Of a stretch of DNA of 64,000 nt, positions 21,894 through 35,925 are shown piece by piece. The number at the start of each line of letters is the position of its first letter. Position 1 is the first letter of the stretch. Made by a program: the position numbers and the translations under genes. This DNA is from Carettochelys insculpta (lineage: Eukaryota; Chordata; Testudines; Carettochelyidae). The notes below the pieces were generated by a model, which saw only the letters and a list, made by a program, of their open reading frames with translations, searched no databases and was not told the origin of the DNA. The stretch covers positions 103,023,001 through 103,087,000 of the forward strand of contig NC_134141.1 in NCBI RefSeq assembly GCF_033958435.1. The letters run 5' to 3'.

Positions 21894-23677
21894 CGTAAAA
21901 GCTGAGTTGGAGATAGAGGGATTGGGGCTAAATCCCCAAGCGTTGACACTCCCCATAGTGGCAGTGCCAGGGGAGGGGGAGTAAGGGGTGTGAAATCTCT
22001 GGAGCCAGCTGTGACTGCCAAGCCTCTCTTTAGTCTAGGGCTAGTGCGCTCTACAGAGGCGTGTGAGGGGCCATATTCATGCTGGTCAGTAGTAGATCAG
22101 GATCCCCAAATGCTCTAGCTAAGCTTGGGTGGAACCATCCGCATCCTGCTTTCTGGAGTCTCAAAGGGCCTCTGGACTGCAAAAGCCGGGAACTCCAAGA
22201 CAAACAATCAGGCACTTTTTTTTGGGGGGGGGGTAAGATAACAAATTACTTAGCTGGCTCTGCAGAGAGCCAAATCCTTCCATTGCTCTAGAAATAGCTT
22301 GCATGAAAGAATCTAGTCACTGCCTGCCAATAAAGTGTGTGTGTGCTGGGAAGAGAGGGTGAGAACAAGGCGCATCTTGGCCTGAGTGTCTTGTTTGGCT
22401 TTCTAGTGGCTGTCTTAGGGGCAAGTCAGTGACTTGTTGGCTGTGGTGGGGGAAACTGTCCAGGCAAATGTGGTGTGTCTTCTAGCAAACAAGCCCTAAG
22501 TGAAAGGGATCTCCTGTTTTAAGGCTGAAGTAAAGTTGGTTGCAGGACAGATGATCTCATGCTGTGATACCAGTGGGGGCTTATCAGTGTTCAAGGCAAT
22601 ACCCTTATCAGCAGTAGCAGGTTGGGGTCCTAAATCTAGTTCCCTGCAGTAGAACTTACTCACAGGCTGCAAAGTGTTTTCTCCAGCATCACCTTTTTAG
22701 AAGGAAAAACAGCAGTGTATTGGCTAAACAAGCTAAAACAGTAAGGATCACCAGACAGCTGGGTGGCCTGCCCTCCTCCTTGGGAGGGAGCTAAGACGTA
22801 GAGTTCTCCTTTTAAAAAGCTACAAAATCTCAATCTGTGCCTCAAGTAGCTAGGGGTGGAAACAACCCCTATAGTGAACAAAAGTGGTCTCAAAGCAGGA
22901 AAACATCAGAAACTGGGACACTGTAGAAGCCTGAATAACTAGACCAATAAAACAATGTACAAATCTGATAGTGCATGTGGCTGAACTAAACCTGTGGACT
23001 AGGACATTGTGTGGCCTAGTGAAGGCAACTATTCTATGAACACTAATCATGGCACCAGTACCTGTCTTCATTCTTATGGCAAATAGCATTTGGAGTTAGT
23101 TACCCATGGCATAGTCTGAGACCTCCCTCCTGCACTTGTGCCCTTGTTCATTGTACTGGGCACTTTAATTTTAAAAAAAAAAAAAGCTTTGGTTCTAGAT
23201 TTGGTTTAATCGTGGGGGGCGGAGGGGGAAGAAGTAAGCTTCAAAATAGTCCCAAGGACAGTAGACTTCCACATAAATGAAGTCCTTGGTAACATGGACT
23301 TTTCCTCAAACATTGGTTCCCTCGCAAAAAACAAAATGCATCTTGACCTTTGTACAGACTTCTGAAATGGTCAAATGCTTCAAATATCAATCTGTAGCAT
23401 GATTGCTATTCCCAGCTTTGAAATGGTACCAACATGGGCGGTGTATCAGAGCCCCCAGAAGGCAAACACGAGACTGAAACAGGTGAATCCAAGGAATAGA
23501 GGATTAAGTGGCAAATTAAGACTGAGGAAAAGGTTGGAGTAAATGGGAGAGCAAGTTACTAGGACTCCATAGACCTCCCTTCTTGATCTTTACTCCAAAG
23601 ACTGGAATTCCAGGGCCACTTGGCTCACTACTGTCAGGTGACTTGGTATGCTACAACTTTCTCATTGTCTAGTGCTC

Positions 23678-24003
23678 CCTCGTGATAGGGGAGAAATGAA
23701 GGTAATATTAATTGAAGCTCTAGGTCAGGCATGTCCAGCCCACAGGCCGCATGTGGCCCTGGACGGCTAGTAATGTGGCCCCACAAGATTGTAAACTTAA
23801 CATTATGTGCTTTATATACATTAACTATATTATATTTTATATGCAGCCCAGGCAAGCCAGAAGGTTGGACACGCATGCTTTAGACCTAATGCTGAGTTCT
23901 AGTGACCACAGCCTTAAATGCATAGCTGGATTTGTAGCTTAACTAAACATCACGTAAGGCTTCCTGAAAACTTCCGTGGAAGGAACACTGACTTGGTTAG
24001 TGG
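23678..24003 (+). repeat. duplicated segment, copy 1 (occupied by a hAT element)
   Basis: Shares long runs with 25268-25430, for example CCACAGCCTTAAATGCATAG, GGCTTCCTGAAAACTTC and GGAAGGAACACTGACTT. This copy is longer because a 152-bp hAT element sits in it. Confidence 0.85.
23726..23877. mobile_element. hAT-type short element
   Basis: Starts CAGGCATGTCCAGCCCACAG and ends GGTTGGACACGCATG, an imperfect inverted pair. The 8-bp flanks are CTCTAGGT and CTTTAGAC. The paralogous segment at 25268-25430 has a single CTCTAGAT at the matching point and no element, which independently proves the insertion and its ends. Confidence 0.8.
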
Positions 24004-24324
24004 CTAGTAACAGATGCTGTAGCAAAGCCTAATAGATTTGGTATCCCAGTTTCATTGCAAAAGATCAGAATGTCAGTTAAAAATATTAAAGCACCATGTG
24101 GTCCCAAGCCCAGAATCATAATCGGCTGTTATGACTTCACTGTCCAAATGATTTTAGCAGTCTCCCAAACACCTACGAAACCTCCTCAAGGGAAGAAGGG
24201 CATGCCAATGGAGACAGTAGCAGAAGCATGGCAAGTATTAATGGCCACAGTTGTCTTCAGTGCTTAAAACTGAAAGGAGGCAGAGCTGTAACACAGGGCA
24301 CTGCCTAACCACATGCCCCTAGAT

Positions 24325-24767
24325 CAGTGGTGGGGCAACCCATAGGCCACGTGGTCCATTGGGATTCCATGTGTGGCCATGCACCCACTTTCTGCCCCCT
24401 CCCTCAGGCCTCTAGTGTCCCAGAAGCATGTGCTTCCCTTCTCTTCTCCCTCCCAGCCTTTCTGGAAAGCTAGGATGATGCCCAAGCTCTGGAAGGAGTC
24501 AAGAGCAGGGACAGAATATGGGGGAGAGGCTAGGCAGGGATTTGATATTGTAAATATCCTTGCAGTTGAAGCTGATGGTACCATAAACCTATGAATAAAG
24601 CACTTCTAATTGTGCTGAAATATTCAGCTTGCTATGTACTGATGTATTTCATCTGGGGGTGTGGGGGCATGGGCAGGTCATAGCTAGTATAGGTCTGATT
24701 TTCAATGTTTGCTCCACTGAGGGATCCTCCATGTGGCCTATTAACCAGCTTTGGTTGCCCATCACAG
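24325..24767. mobile_element. hAT-type non-autonomous element
   Basis: Left end CAGTGGTGGGGCAACC. Right end GGTTGCCCATCACAG. The 8-bp flanks CCCTAGAT and CTCTAGAT agree at 7 of 8. Length 443 bp. The inside has no transposase domain. Confidence 0.78.
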
Positions 24768-25267
24768 CTCTAGATCTAGGTAGTTGACTGTGACCTGGTG
24801 AGCATGTTCACAACAAGTATTTTATAGATGGCTGATCCCTGTGTTCACAATAACATGATGTGGAGTGCATTAAATGCATCAGGAAGCAAAGAATACATTT
24901 TGTTGTATCCCTGGGCACTGACTCTTACTCAATGTAATCTATTTAAGATAGGTGTTGTGGGCTCCTGGCCTCAGAAGGCTGCTGAGGGATGGCATTAGAA
25001 GGTATAGATGTTGGGTGACGAGAAACCATGGTGAAGCCTTTGAGTAATGTTGTCAGGCCCCTTGGTTTCCTACCTCTTGAGTTGCAGACTTCTAGCTTGC
25101 TTGGGTGGTCTCTTGGGCTGAACCAGCACTCCAGAATGCATGTGGACTGCATTCAGTAGGAACATCAATTTGTATGATGTGCTTATAATTGAGAGCAATC
25201 AAACAAGCAGAGCACTTATTGGTCACCAGAGTACATCTGTGGTCTAGCAGTTAGTGACAGTAAGATA

Positions 25268-25430
25268 CCTCATGATAAGAAAAATGAAGGTAATATTTAG
25301 CTATTAATTGGCACTCTAGATCTACTGCCTAGTTCTACTAACCACAGCCTTAAATGCATAGCTGGATTTATGGCTAAACACCACGAGGCTTCCTGAAAAC
25401 TTCAGTGGAAGGAACACTGACTTTTTAGTG
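25268..25430 (+). repeat. duplicated segment, copy 2 (empty site)
   Basis: Direct-orientation paralogue of 23678-24003 about 1.5 kb downstream. It contains the pre-insertion site CTCTAGATCTACTG. Confidence 0.85.
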
Positions 25431-27584
25431 AAAATATCAAGTTTGACAATAGGCTGCTATGCTCTGTGGGAGTAATAGAAACTGTTTGTTTAGAACAGGC
25501 ATAATAGACAGTGGTATCAGCCAGGGCAATCAACTGATATCATGGACTCAAGTCTCCTGCAACAATGATGGTTGAGGCTAGCCAGGTTACTGCAGAGGCC
25601 TCTTGATGTGTAGAGTGCTGATGTGCACAGTTAAAATTTTCTGAAGGGACTTAAGGGGAGGAAGTTGTAGCTAGTCTCTAGAGTACCAGGAAAGGAGGGA
25701 ACATGAGTGGGAAGAGGATGACAAAGTAATGCCTGGTAAGAAGGCAGTCAAGCTGGCTGCAAAACATCATGTTCTTCTCAAGCAAAACAGGCTGGATGTG
25801 GACATCTTAAAGTCTAGTACAGCTATCCCTTGATTTTTTTCGGACTTCTGATCTTAAAATTCTTGCTACAATGAGCCATGTGAACTACCTATTCATAAAT
25901 TGAAAACTGTCCACTACAGTGAGACACCAAGCTTCATCCAAGCAATGCCAGGGCTCTGCCAGCAGCTTTGGTTTTGCTTTATGAATTTTATGAATGGTCT
26001 TCAAACAAATTAACCTATAAACTGAGGGTACACATACTAATGGCTACAACAGGCCTTGCCTTCACAAACCAGCCATAAATTGGCTGTACTTTGTGTAGAC
26101 AAGTAATAGTTCACAGCTTAATCTCCTTTTGAAATAACTTTCTACACACACACTCTTACTGACCCAGTTTGCCCTGGGGTGGAGACCCCATCAGAATGAG
26201 AGAATGCTAAGATCTGTCTTGAGTAAAACACCCCTCCTACAAGGTAAATTGAACCCTAGAGCATCACTTACAGCTTCCAGTCTCTAATTGCTTCCTAATG
26301 GAACAAAGGGAAAGGATAATACATGTCCTGACTGTGAACCACCACCTCTACCAGTTACATGCTATAAGGATAGGCTAAAGTAAGTCCCATTACATGCCTT
26401 GGTGGCCACAACTCAGAAGGCTTTAAAGATTGGAGACTTTACAGCTGGTGGGGTGGGACAAGATACTAGCTGGCAACTTTTCCCCTTTATGCTTAAGGAA
26501 TTGATATGCAATGTAACTTCAGGCTTAAAAAGCAGAATGTTTGCAAGCATCTCAAACTAGTGTGCAATTGTCAAATAAGTGACTTGTCATCCTATCCTAG
26601 GACAGGATGAATAAGAGTAAGTGGAGGGGGGATTGCAAGGAAAAGTAACTGCTAAATCTCAGACCTGGTAGTACAGTACTTGTGTTTTGATCACATCTTA
26701 ACCTGTCTGCAGTGGAGGTTCTTGGCCCTGAGTTCCCTGTACAGGCTATCTTGGAAGGCCACTAAGTGGTAAAGGCAATCTAGTCTTGGCAACAAAAGAT
26801 AAGGGTTCAAAGGGCAAATACCTAGGCTGGGATTCACTTGCAAGATTGAGCCACTGAGTAGGATTCAAAGCTGATGTCTGTCCTACTCCCATGTAAGAGG
26901 TGAGCACCATCTCTATGCAGTCAAATCTGCTCTAATTCATCTCTCAGATGAGGGGTAGGGAGGGTAAGGGAACAAGACTGTCACAGATGACTAACCTATG
27001 ACAAGCAATTGAGATCCTTATCTGCCAGTCCTAGAAGAAGACAAATACAGTATGATAGCTGGGCTTAACAGCCAAGAACAGAATTGTAACGTTCTAGAAC
27101 AGAGTTCCTACTTTCTTTCTGGGGAAAAGACTACAGTCTGCTGGCCAATGTCTACTGGCAGAACACATACAGTTGTAAAATGCTGGTTCCCTACCTAGGG
27201 AAACCCACTGAAATATATGAACACTGAGGCAGAATATTTCTAATGAAAATATCCCCTGTGGATCTCTTGCAAGTCTTAGGCAGTGATCAGGCATGCAACT
27301 TAGCTGAGAGTCAGGAACAAGTGCTTCCAGATGCTCAGTTTTGGCAAAGGCAACAGTGACACCACAAAGTCCCACTTGTGCAGCAATGTGCAACTCTGCA
27401 GTCCCCAAGGACTCATCCTTATGACAGAGCATTTCCTGTTGTGAAACTAATAGTTAACCTCCCTGGGAGATTAGTGCTGTCTCTTGCTCATACAGACTTC
27501 ACTACTGTGCTCATTGTTAATTTGAGCAACTTCCAGTGCATTAAGAATGTGATTGACTTGCCTGTCTTGATCAGGTACACTAAG

Positions 27585-27812
27585 GGTGCATCTACACCAT
27601 GATAAAGCCTGTGGCATGACTGGCTAGCTTAGCTCAAATGAGTTACCCTCTAGGGTTGGAATTAGAGGGAGGGGAAATTGCTATGTATACATTTGGACTC
27701 CAGTCAAAGATCTGGGCCCTTGCTGAGGGTGGAGGGTTCCAGAGTTTGGACTGGAGCCTGAATGTATGCTTTTCCTCCAGCTATAGGATTTTACTCCTGT
27801 ATGGACAGCCAG
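27585..27812. mobile_element. degenerate palindromic MITE
   Basis: Begins GGTGCATCTACACCATG. Inside, ATACATTTGGACTCCAGTC faces GACTGGAGCCTGAATGTAT as an inverted pair (16 of 19). The right end is poorly preserved near CTGTATGGACAGCC. Confidence 0.5.
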
Positions 27813-28292
27813 CATAACTGAATGGCAGTAGATAGACTATAGTTAGCTGTCATGACTGTTCTGTAGAGAAGCTCCCCATGAAACTCTCCTGTAGGACAAA
27901 CTCTAAGCTCCTGCTAAGAACCATTGCATGCTTAGATCCTGAGCATGCTGCAAATTGTGAGTTCATCCTATTCAAGTAGAACTTAACATGACCCTCACTA
28001 TTTTTAAACACCATGAAGGTGATGGAAGAGTGACTAGTTGGAATAAATAATAGACAGTGGAACACCTAAAAAGCACATCTGCCCAGCCTGCCATGTTGTA
28101 CAATAGTCTGTCCTTACAAACTACAAAGAGGGCTAATGCAACCATGGCAGATTGCACAACATGTAAATAGAACCCTAATTGCTTCAGTGGCGGGAGGGAG
28201 TCCCAACTGTACTGGAAAGGCAGAGAAGTCCTGGGATGGCAAAAGTATTGCAGAAGACAGTATCTTAAAGTGGTAAAAATTTGCCTGTTCAG

Positions 28293-28522
28293 CAGGGGTG
28301 AGCAAACTCTTTACATTAGGGCCCCCAAGATGTCTGTCATCCAAACAAATGTCAGGCATAATTCTGCACATGCCAAAATAAGCAGCATGTAAACATGAAA
28401 ACAGTCTCACTTCAACACTTGAAATGAGATGGATGCACCAGAGTCACAGCCAATCATACTGTGCCCTCATTAAGAAACTGCATGCTGCTGCTACCACCAC
28501 CCCTGGGGTCTATGCACCCCTG
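28293..28522. mobile_element. hAT-type short element
   Basis: Starts CAGGGGTGAGCAAAC and ends GTCTATGCACCCCTG, an inverted pair. The 8-bp flanks CTGTTCAG and CTGTAGTG share 5 of 8. Confidence 0.6.
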
Positions 28523-31500
28523 CTGTAGTGTGCCTCACCAGTTTTAAGAGGTGGAATGGCTCTGAGCTATTGCCTTGTTTAAACTGACTTGACATGAGTT
28601 AGAATGCACTGTCTGGGTCAAATTGACTTAAAGCAATACTAGGATAGAGAGGAGTTGTCAATTACTGAAGTCAGGACTAAAAGTCAGACTTAACGGAACA
28701 TGTATCTAATACTTCAGAGAACACCTTGTCTTGTGAGGTGGTATGTTTAAGATTCCTGAAACTACATCTTGGGGAGCTTATGGAATTGAAGCATGACTCT
28801 CAGCTCCAGCTTCTGGATCTCTAGAAAAATTCACCTTGCAGCAATCCACAAACTTATGAAGCCTTAGATAGTGCAAGCAGTGTCTACCTTAATCACTTAT
28901 AAATATAAGTTCTGGGTCACCATGGTCTTGTGTTTTATCCAATCTGAAGCTAATTGGGTTTGGAAGTTGTACAGGTAAACCTAGGGCAAAATCTGGCAAA
29001 CTTCTTCCAATTAACTAAATGTATTTGGTTTCTGACTTGCAGTAAAATCCTGGGTGTGACTGAGAACTAAGTAAATAGCCAGTAAGCAGAATGCTGTTCA
29101 ACCATAGATATGTTGCCTTTCCTAGAGTTCGACCAGCTATGTTGATAACTAGCCCAAAGATTTGATTACATTAATGGCATTAACAATTAAAAGCTTTCCA
29201 AAACCATTGCTATATAAAGCTGGCTATTAAATATCATCTTTAGGAGAGCTGGCTGAAAGACTAATATCATTTGAGAACTGATAATAGTTGAAAACATTGA
29301 TCTGTGCTCAGCAGTTAACTTTTGAGGACAGCCAGCCATCTGTTGCTTACTCATCTAGCTACAGTCAGTTTCTACATAAGTGCAGTTTGGTTTTTAAGCT
29401 GTTCTTGTACGTCCTGATTCTTAGCAAAACTAAATGCTAACTACAGACCAGGAAACTTGTGGAAGTTCATCATGAACACTGTCCTGACTAGTTGATGGAG
29501 TACATGCTAGTGCTCCAAGGCTGAAATTGAAAGAGTTTGAATGGTGGGTCAGTGGAACAACTCTTTGCACAGGCAAAGACCTTTAGAATAAATGAGGATG
29601 GGCCAAAATCAACCCATGGTGGCCACAGAGGTGGCTCACTGGCTTCACAGCACTTCTAAAACTTAGCAATCAATAACAGACTTGGAAGCAGCTGGCTCCC
29701 TATCACCCCTCCAAAGCAATATTAAATTGTGAGGAGGTAGTGGTAGTATTGGAACCAGTAGATTGGCCGGGGGGGACCTGATCAGCACCTTCTCAAATTA
29801 CCACCATAAGCCCAAGGCTTTTTGGCTTGACCAAGAAAAACCTGCAGAGGCAGGGACCCTTGACATGACATGCCCGAGAGGCACAACCTCAGCATAGGCT
29901 TGACAACAGTAGGTCACTGAAGTGGCAGACTAAACTCTTGAGGCAGTAGTAAGTTGTGAACTTGTAAACAAGTTAAGCAACTGCTTTTATCAGCAGTGAT
30001 TCTTAACTTCAAGGCAGAAAATCTGATATTGCTAAAATGTTTAACTGTAGTGAGAATAAAACATGCTGTAGCCACTCATTTAAAAAACCCCAAACTATTT
30101 TGAAGATGGACTCAAATGGCTGGCAGGAAGCAACTGAGCATTATGCCCATTGTGGAAAGAATTACTAGTAATGGTATAACAATGATTCTAATGTAATCAT
30201 TGCCAGATATCATCCATGGTGGTATATATGACCAAGTGAGCTGACCAAACTGTACTATTCTTTCACACAAAAGCAGCCTTTGGCAGCCATCAGGGGTTAG
30301 TTCAGATCTAGATTTTTATTTTTACATTCCTCTTTTTAGAGGTGGCTGTAAGAGCAGGAGTAGTTTGCTTAACAGTTTTTAACTCTTATGGAGACTGGGC
30401 CAGTCTCCTACAAATGGCCTCTTGGTGCCTATATGTAGGTAAGAGACAACCAAATTGGTGTCTATTGCCCCTCAGGGGCAATGCTTCAGAAACCTGGTTT
30501 ATTTGTGCTGATACCACCCCCAATGTCATTGAGACCCTAAGTGGATTCATAGCCATGAGAGCCAGGGAGGTAGTCACTTCAGTGAAATGAAATCCATGAT
30601 GCATAGTGAGCCTTCTGAGTAGGCTAACCCCCAAGGGTCTAGCCCCATGTCTGTCAAACAGCTTGCTGGCAAACTATGGTACCCCTAGATGTTAAGATGG
30701 AAAAATTCAGTTCTCACTAAACAGCTGTGATTGTGACCTACAGCAGGTTCATGAAATTGAAAGTGAGACCTCTATGCCCTTGAGCACTGTTTTGGGTTCT
30801 TTAATAATGAAGAACTTCTAATATTGTGCATGTCAAATGCTGAAGCACTAAGGACCCTGTTCAAAAAGCAGATGTCTGAATGAAGCACTTTTTTCCTAGC
30901 TTATGAAAGTTCTCACAATGCCTTTGAAGGTTATTCAGTGCATTGCCAATGCAACCATTCTTAAAACAGAACAATGTGACATTCAGCATCCAGTCCAGAG
31001 ACTTAACCATAAATGTAACTGGTGGTCAAGCCACAGGTGTACAAATGTGCAATTGTAGGCAAGGATCTGTCACAGGTATATGAATATAGTGCATTGGTAT
31101 CTTATTGCTCTTAGGAGAATCTGAAATAAGGGGGCATTTTCCTGTTTAACTTTTCTTGCAAAGTAACCCAGTTGTAGGTAGGTTGGCTGCCTGGAAGCAA
31201 CTCAGATTTTTTTTTTTTACACTTCTTTACATATGCCAGTAGTAAGTGATGGCATCCAATAAGTCTAAGACTACAAATGTTCTTTCATTTTTGGTAAATA
31301 GATTGGATATCTTTATGGAGCAGCTGTTAATAGTGTTCCTGACTTAAGTACTCATCTTCAGACTCATTTAGTCAGATGAAGCCTTGTACAAAAAACAAGC
31401 TTTCTCAACTATCAGGAATTTGAATGACTAATGCTTGAGGTGAGAATGCTACCTTAAGTTATTGCAGCAGTTCTGGCAACTTATTCCCAACAGTTATGTT

Positions 31501-34399
31501 GAAGTTGACAGGAAAGCAGGGCTTTCCTTCCCACTCCTGAGCTCTAAATCAAGGTTAATATTTAGCTGAAGGAGTTCACGTAAATCAGGCAAATCCTCTA
31601 AGAAGGACAAAGTACTAGGCAGTCTCAGATGTTTGCTGTCAGGCTTCTCCCTCTGGCCTGTCCATGTTCCCTCAACTTCTCTCACTTAACTCATGTGGCT
31701 CATGATGAAGGGAGTAATCAATTTATAAAGTTGAAATTGTCAGATGAGGTCTCTGTTTAAGTCCTCTATTTTGTCCTATTCCCAAATAACACCACCATCC
31801 CTCATATGCTCATGGTCATAATTGAGGCTTTCAAAAATCTAACTGAACAAAATGCCACTACATTGCTATTACTCCAACTTGTTGGCCGCAGTCCTAAAAA
31901 TAAAACTTTATTAAAGCTGCTATCCAAGGTAATCATTTGGCCACACTGAGGAAATAAGATATGCCAAGGAGGGCACTTGTCTACTTGATTGGAATAGTAG
32001 TTAATCCTCTGGCTACCTCCCTGACTGCAACATATTGAATAGGTTGGACAGTTTCATATTAACTGAACTGACCTCTCAAGCAGTTATCAGTAGGCCATCC
32101 TAATCAGATGGGTGTCTGGGGCAATCCATAGCTATTTTGGACTCTATCTAGCAGTAAACTGCAAAAGGTACTGGAAATACTAGTCCAAAGGACTGTCACT
32201 ACATTCCTGTATAGATCACTTGGTGATGTGCTTTACCATGCAAGCAATGTATTTGCCTGTAATAAAACAAAACTGTACATGGCTGCCTTTCCAAGTCCCT
32301 CCATACCTACCAGATGTGGCCTTTTAGAGGAACCTCTTCCCATGAAAAGGATGAAGAGTAGGAGGTAATGAAGGATAAGCTATTCAACATGAATTCCCAG
32401 TGTACTGATGTAACTAAAATGTGGCCTGGGGGGTGTTGTGATGTTAAATATATGAACAGGTGAGGACTGCCTGGGGAGGTTAAAGCTAGCATAGTAGTCA
32501 AAGGACAGCAGCTGGCTGGTGGGTGGGCTAGCAAGAGACCTCCAAATGATTGCAGGCTTGTTAGCAAGGTTGATACTAGATCTAGTTAATAAGGAGCTTA
32601 TAGAAATGACTACAATGGGCAGGCTCATATAAACCAGTACAGTCCACATGGACCTGCCAAGATAGTGCTTGCATTGACCTTGGAAAAGACAGTTTTCAAG
32701 TGCTGCAGCAAGTAGAGCACTTAAAAGCCTTGTGCTGAGGGTTCCACCAAGCCTGAGGATAAAAGGAGAAGGACTTGATTTCATGAGCCACTTGCTCTTA
32801 ACAGTGAGGGATTAAGACCTTGGTTGACCTATAATGTGCCAATAATGTACTAGAAGCTGCCAAATAAAATAGGACCTCTCCAAGAGGTGGCAGGCATAAA
32901 GTAGAATGACTTCTGATTCAAGAAGTCACTTCTACCACTAATCTTGAGTTGTAGCCAAAGAAAATGCAAGAACAGAGTCAGGCTGACCTAGTCAGACCTG
33001 TTACTAGATGGTGAGGTGTCATATTCAATGTTGTGATTAAAATAATGTTGACATTGTACCTTTCCCTGGGCCTGCAGGGAGGCTCTAACTGACTGCTTAA
33101 ATGCAACTGCTTGCAAAGGTGACAATAGTTCTAATGTGCACTTCTTTAGAGCAGATTCAAAGAGCTAAAACCTTAACATGCAGAGAAAAAAACAAATCAA
33201 CCTTCAATCAGTTCAAGCTTCACACAGCTGTATGGTCAAGACTGCAAGAAAGATTAGTAATCTTGATCATGTGCCTAGCTGACCTTGTCATTAAATACAG
33301 CTGCTAGAGCATTCTGTTTAGCACAAAAGGCTAGTGGGAGAGTGGCTAAAACTAGAGTACCTAAGCATAGGTTTCTCAGCTTATAACAGGTTTGCCTATA
33401 TACCAGTAACTCTTGACTAAGTCAAATGAGACTACAGTCTTGGTAACCAATATGTAGCTGTCCCTGAACTTCATCAGGAGTTCCTTTTGGTTTAGACTTT
33501 CACTTGAGGTTAGGAAGAAATCCTCACTGGATCAGATGAGCAGAGTTTTCAGTCATTTGCAGCATGGTGCACCCTTCACTGCTAGAATTAAACTAGCATT
33601 AGTGAGACTAAATTAGACTTGAACAGCAGTTCAGTGTATAGTGTAGATTTTCACCAACCCAATGAGGTAGAGGTTTGGCAGATCATAAGGTAACCCTTTT
33701 GTCCTCAATCTAACTGTTGCAGTGAGCTCACTTGTATGGCAAAAGTCTAAAGCTGTTTTGTGGTGGGGAAACTAAACTGAAATGGCAACAGTACCATCCA
33801 CATAATACAATAGCAAAGAGGGTGTCTTGTACACAAGACACCCAGCAATCTTAGCTCAAAGGTTCTCCACAGGTGACTTCAGGATACATACTCTACTCCT
33901 GAGCAGTCAATCTTGTTGACTACTGATATAAAAGCTTTACCTAATCATGTGAGTTTTCATACTAGACTTGAGACTTCTAACTTCCTCTGGTTTGTTTGGA
34001 ACATGTTCAAGGCTGTTTATGGGGGAACATTCTAGGACTTCAACTGCATTTACTTGAAGTGCACAAACTTGTGCAGGAAGTTCAACAGCTGTGAACTTAG
34101 TACAAGATTATAATCAGCACTGCATGTTGGCTTTGGAGACTTTCCAGAAGTAGGTGGACCAGACTAGATTAACCATCAGAAAAGTAGATGGTAGTGCCTG
34201 ACTCTGGACTATCGCTTATCAAGCAAAGGCAGATGAGCTTTTAAAGTGTTTCCAGCTTAGCTTTCTGTGTGTGTGGTTTTTTAGCAGCTGCTTCCATTAA
34301 TGCCAAGGGGAAGGCCCAGGACAACACATCTTCCCACACCTTCATTCTGAGCAATACACCCTAGGGACTAGCAGGGGAGGCAGCACGCTTACTGGCAGT

Positions 34400-34497
34400 T
34401 GCAAGTGTTCCCTTTTCACCCATGCACAGAATAAAATGGCCTACCATCAGTAGAAACATGCTGCCAGCTGTGGGTGGCCCCAGAGATTTCCTTACAG
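34400..34497. mobile_element. fragment of the CAGTGTTCCCT hAT MITE family
   Basis: GTTCCCTTTTCACCCATGCA, AGTAGAAACATGCTGCCAGC and CTTACAGGGA match, in order, parts of the copy at 10636-10826 read in reverse complement. Confidence 0.5.
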
Positions 34498-35900
34498 GGA
34501 ACACCAATGGTAGTGCCACCCTTTCTGCTGAGCCTTCTCTCTAACCACCTTGGCTTGAGGAGCCATTGGCATCAGGGTTGTTCCACTTCCCCAATAGACC
34601 TGCTCCCCCACTCAGTGGGGGGTGATAGCTGTGGCAGATGGCCTGGCAACTGTATAGGCTCCCCCAGCACAGGGCCCTGAATGATCCTGTGGACAGAGTG
34701 GCTGTGATTAAGCTAGAAATGATTTATTGGCAGGTAAAATTATATTACCCCAATAGGGAACTGAACAGGGCAGAAGATGGTATCAGTGCTCAGGCCTAGA
34801 GGAGAAGGAAACAGCAGCCTTTCATGGAAACATCTTCCATTTAGTTCTGAGTAACTACTCCAGTGTCTCAACAGCCTTAATTTTAATAGCAATACTACAG
34901 CTGTCACTCATCTAGAAGATACTGTAATGTTACACAGCAGCAGAGCAGTATCTAACAGCAATAATATAAAATCCTGAAAATGCTTTCAAGTACTATAGTT
35001 GAGGGAAATACTTACTCATTCTGTGCAGCCTATGCCAAAGAACCTCTTGAGAGTTGAAGTGAGCTATTCACAATTAAGAATGAATTTCAAATGGAAGCAG
35101 AAACTGGACTGAGAATCCAATATCAGCTTACTCCTGGGACTTAAACTTAATCTGTGGCTAGGTAAATTATCCTGTGACAGGGAGGTGGTCTAGATAATGA
35201 GTGGAAGGGTAGGGGGAACCTACAGTTTTTGCATAAGGAGTCTTGGCTTGTAATGAACACTTGTCATACTGACTAGCTGTAAACTGGCTCAAGACACTGA
35301 ACAGAATCTCTGCTCTGTTCCTCCCTAGAAACTTATTTCTGTTCCTGATTACTTCAGTCTACCTCAGACTTTAAGCCTTATCTCATTGTGGATGTCTTGC
35401 ATATTTTGGAATCCAGTTTTGCCAGGTGAAGGACTAGAGCAATTTAGCTGTTTCTTTTGTCCTGTGCTAGATCCTGCAATATTAGATCAGGGCTGTAAGT
35501 TGCTTGGGCAAGTATCAAGTTCCAGACTCCAAAGAAATAGTGACCTTTAATTAGGTGCCCAAAAGCATTGGGGTGGGGGGGGTGCAAAACTTTCCCTGCA
35601 GGTCACCTATAGATTACCTAAAACTTCAAACAAATGAAGCAGTTAACTTATCCCTTCTAAATTAAATCATAGAAACACTTAGAGCCAAGCAAAAGGCAGC
35701 AGGCCAAAGCTTTACTTTCAGCCTGTCATGCTTCTCTGGGCTGCCAGTTTCCCATAGCTCAATGGGACTAAGGGGCAGGTTCCCTGCCTGCTGTGCCCCA
35801 CAACTCAAAGCAGCTGACTGCTGGGGCCATGTGCATCTGTGTATGCACCAAGAAGTAGAGGAGGCTGCTTCACCATGCCACTCCAAAACAATCCTCAGTT

Positions 35901-35925
35901 CCCATTGGCTGAAGCAGCCAATGGG
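35901..35925. repeat. perfect short inverted repeat with CCAAT boxes
   Basis: CCCATTGGCT and AGCCAATGGG are exact inverted copies around a 5-base loop GAAGC. It may be part of an unrecognised repeat. Confidence 0.7.

Larger units (their letters stand above)
21350..21900 (+). promoter_or_regulatory. DAB2: DAB2 CpG-rich promoter region
   Basis: CpG is scarce across most of the window but clusters here (CCGGGATAGCGCGG, GGGCGCCGGACGCT, GGGGCGCCGC). The region lies directly around the first strong 5' splice site upstream of the DAB2 coding exons, so I read it as the gene's promoter and first-exon CpG island. The downstream half also holds two long C-runs. Nothing in it encodes a recognisable protein, although GC-rich open frames exist on both strands. 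Confidence 0.65.

Noticed and set aside
21587..21905. GC-rich open frames over 100 codons near the promoter
   Set aside because: They overlap on both strands, are built partly from poly-C and have no domain. They reflect GC content.
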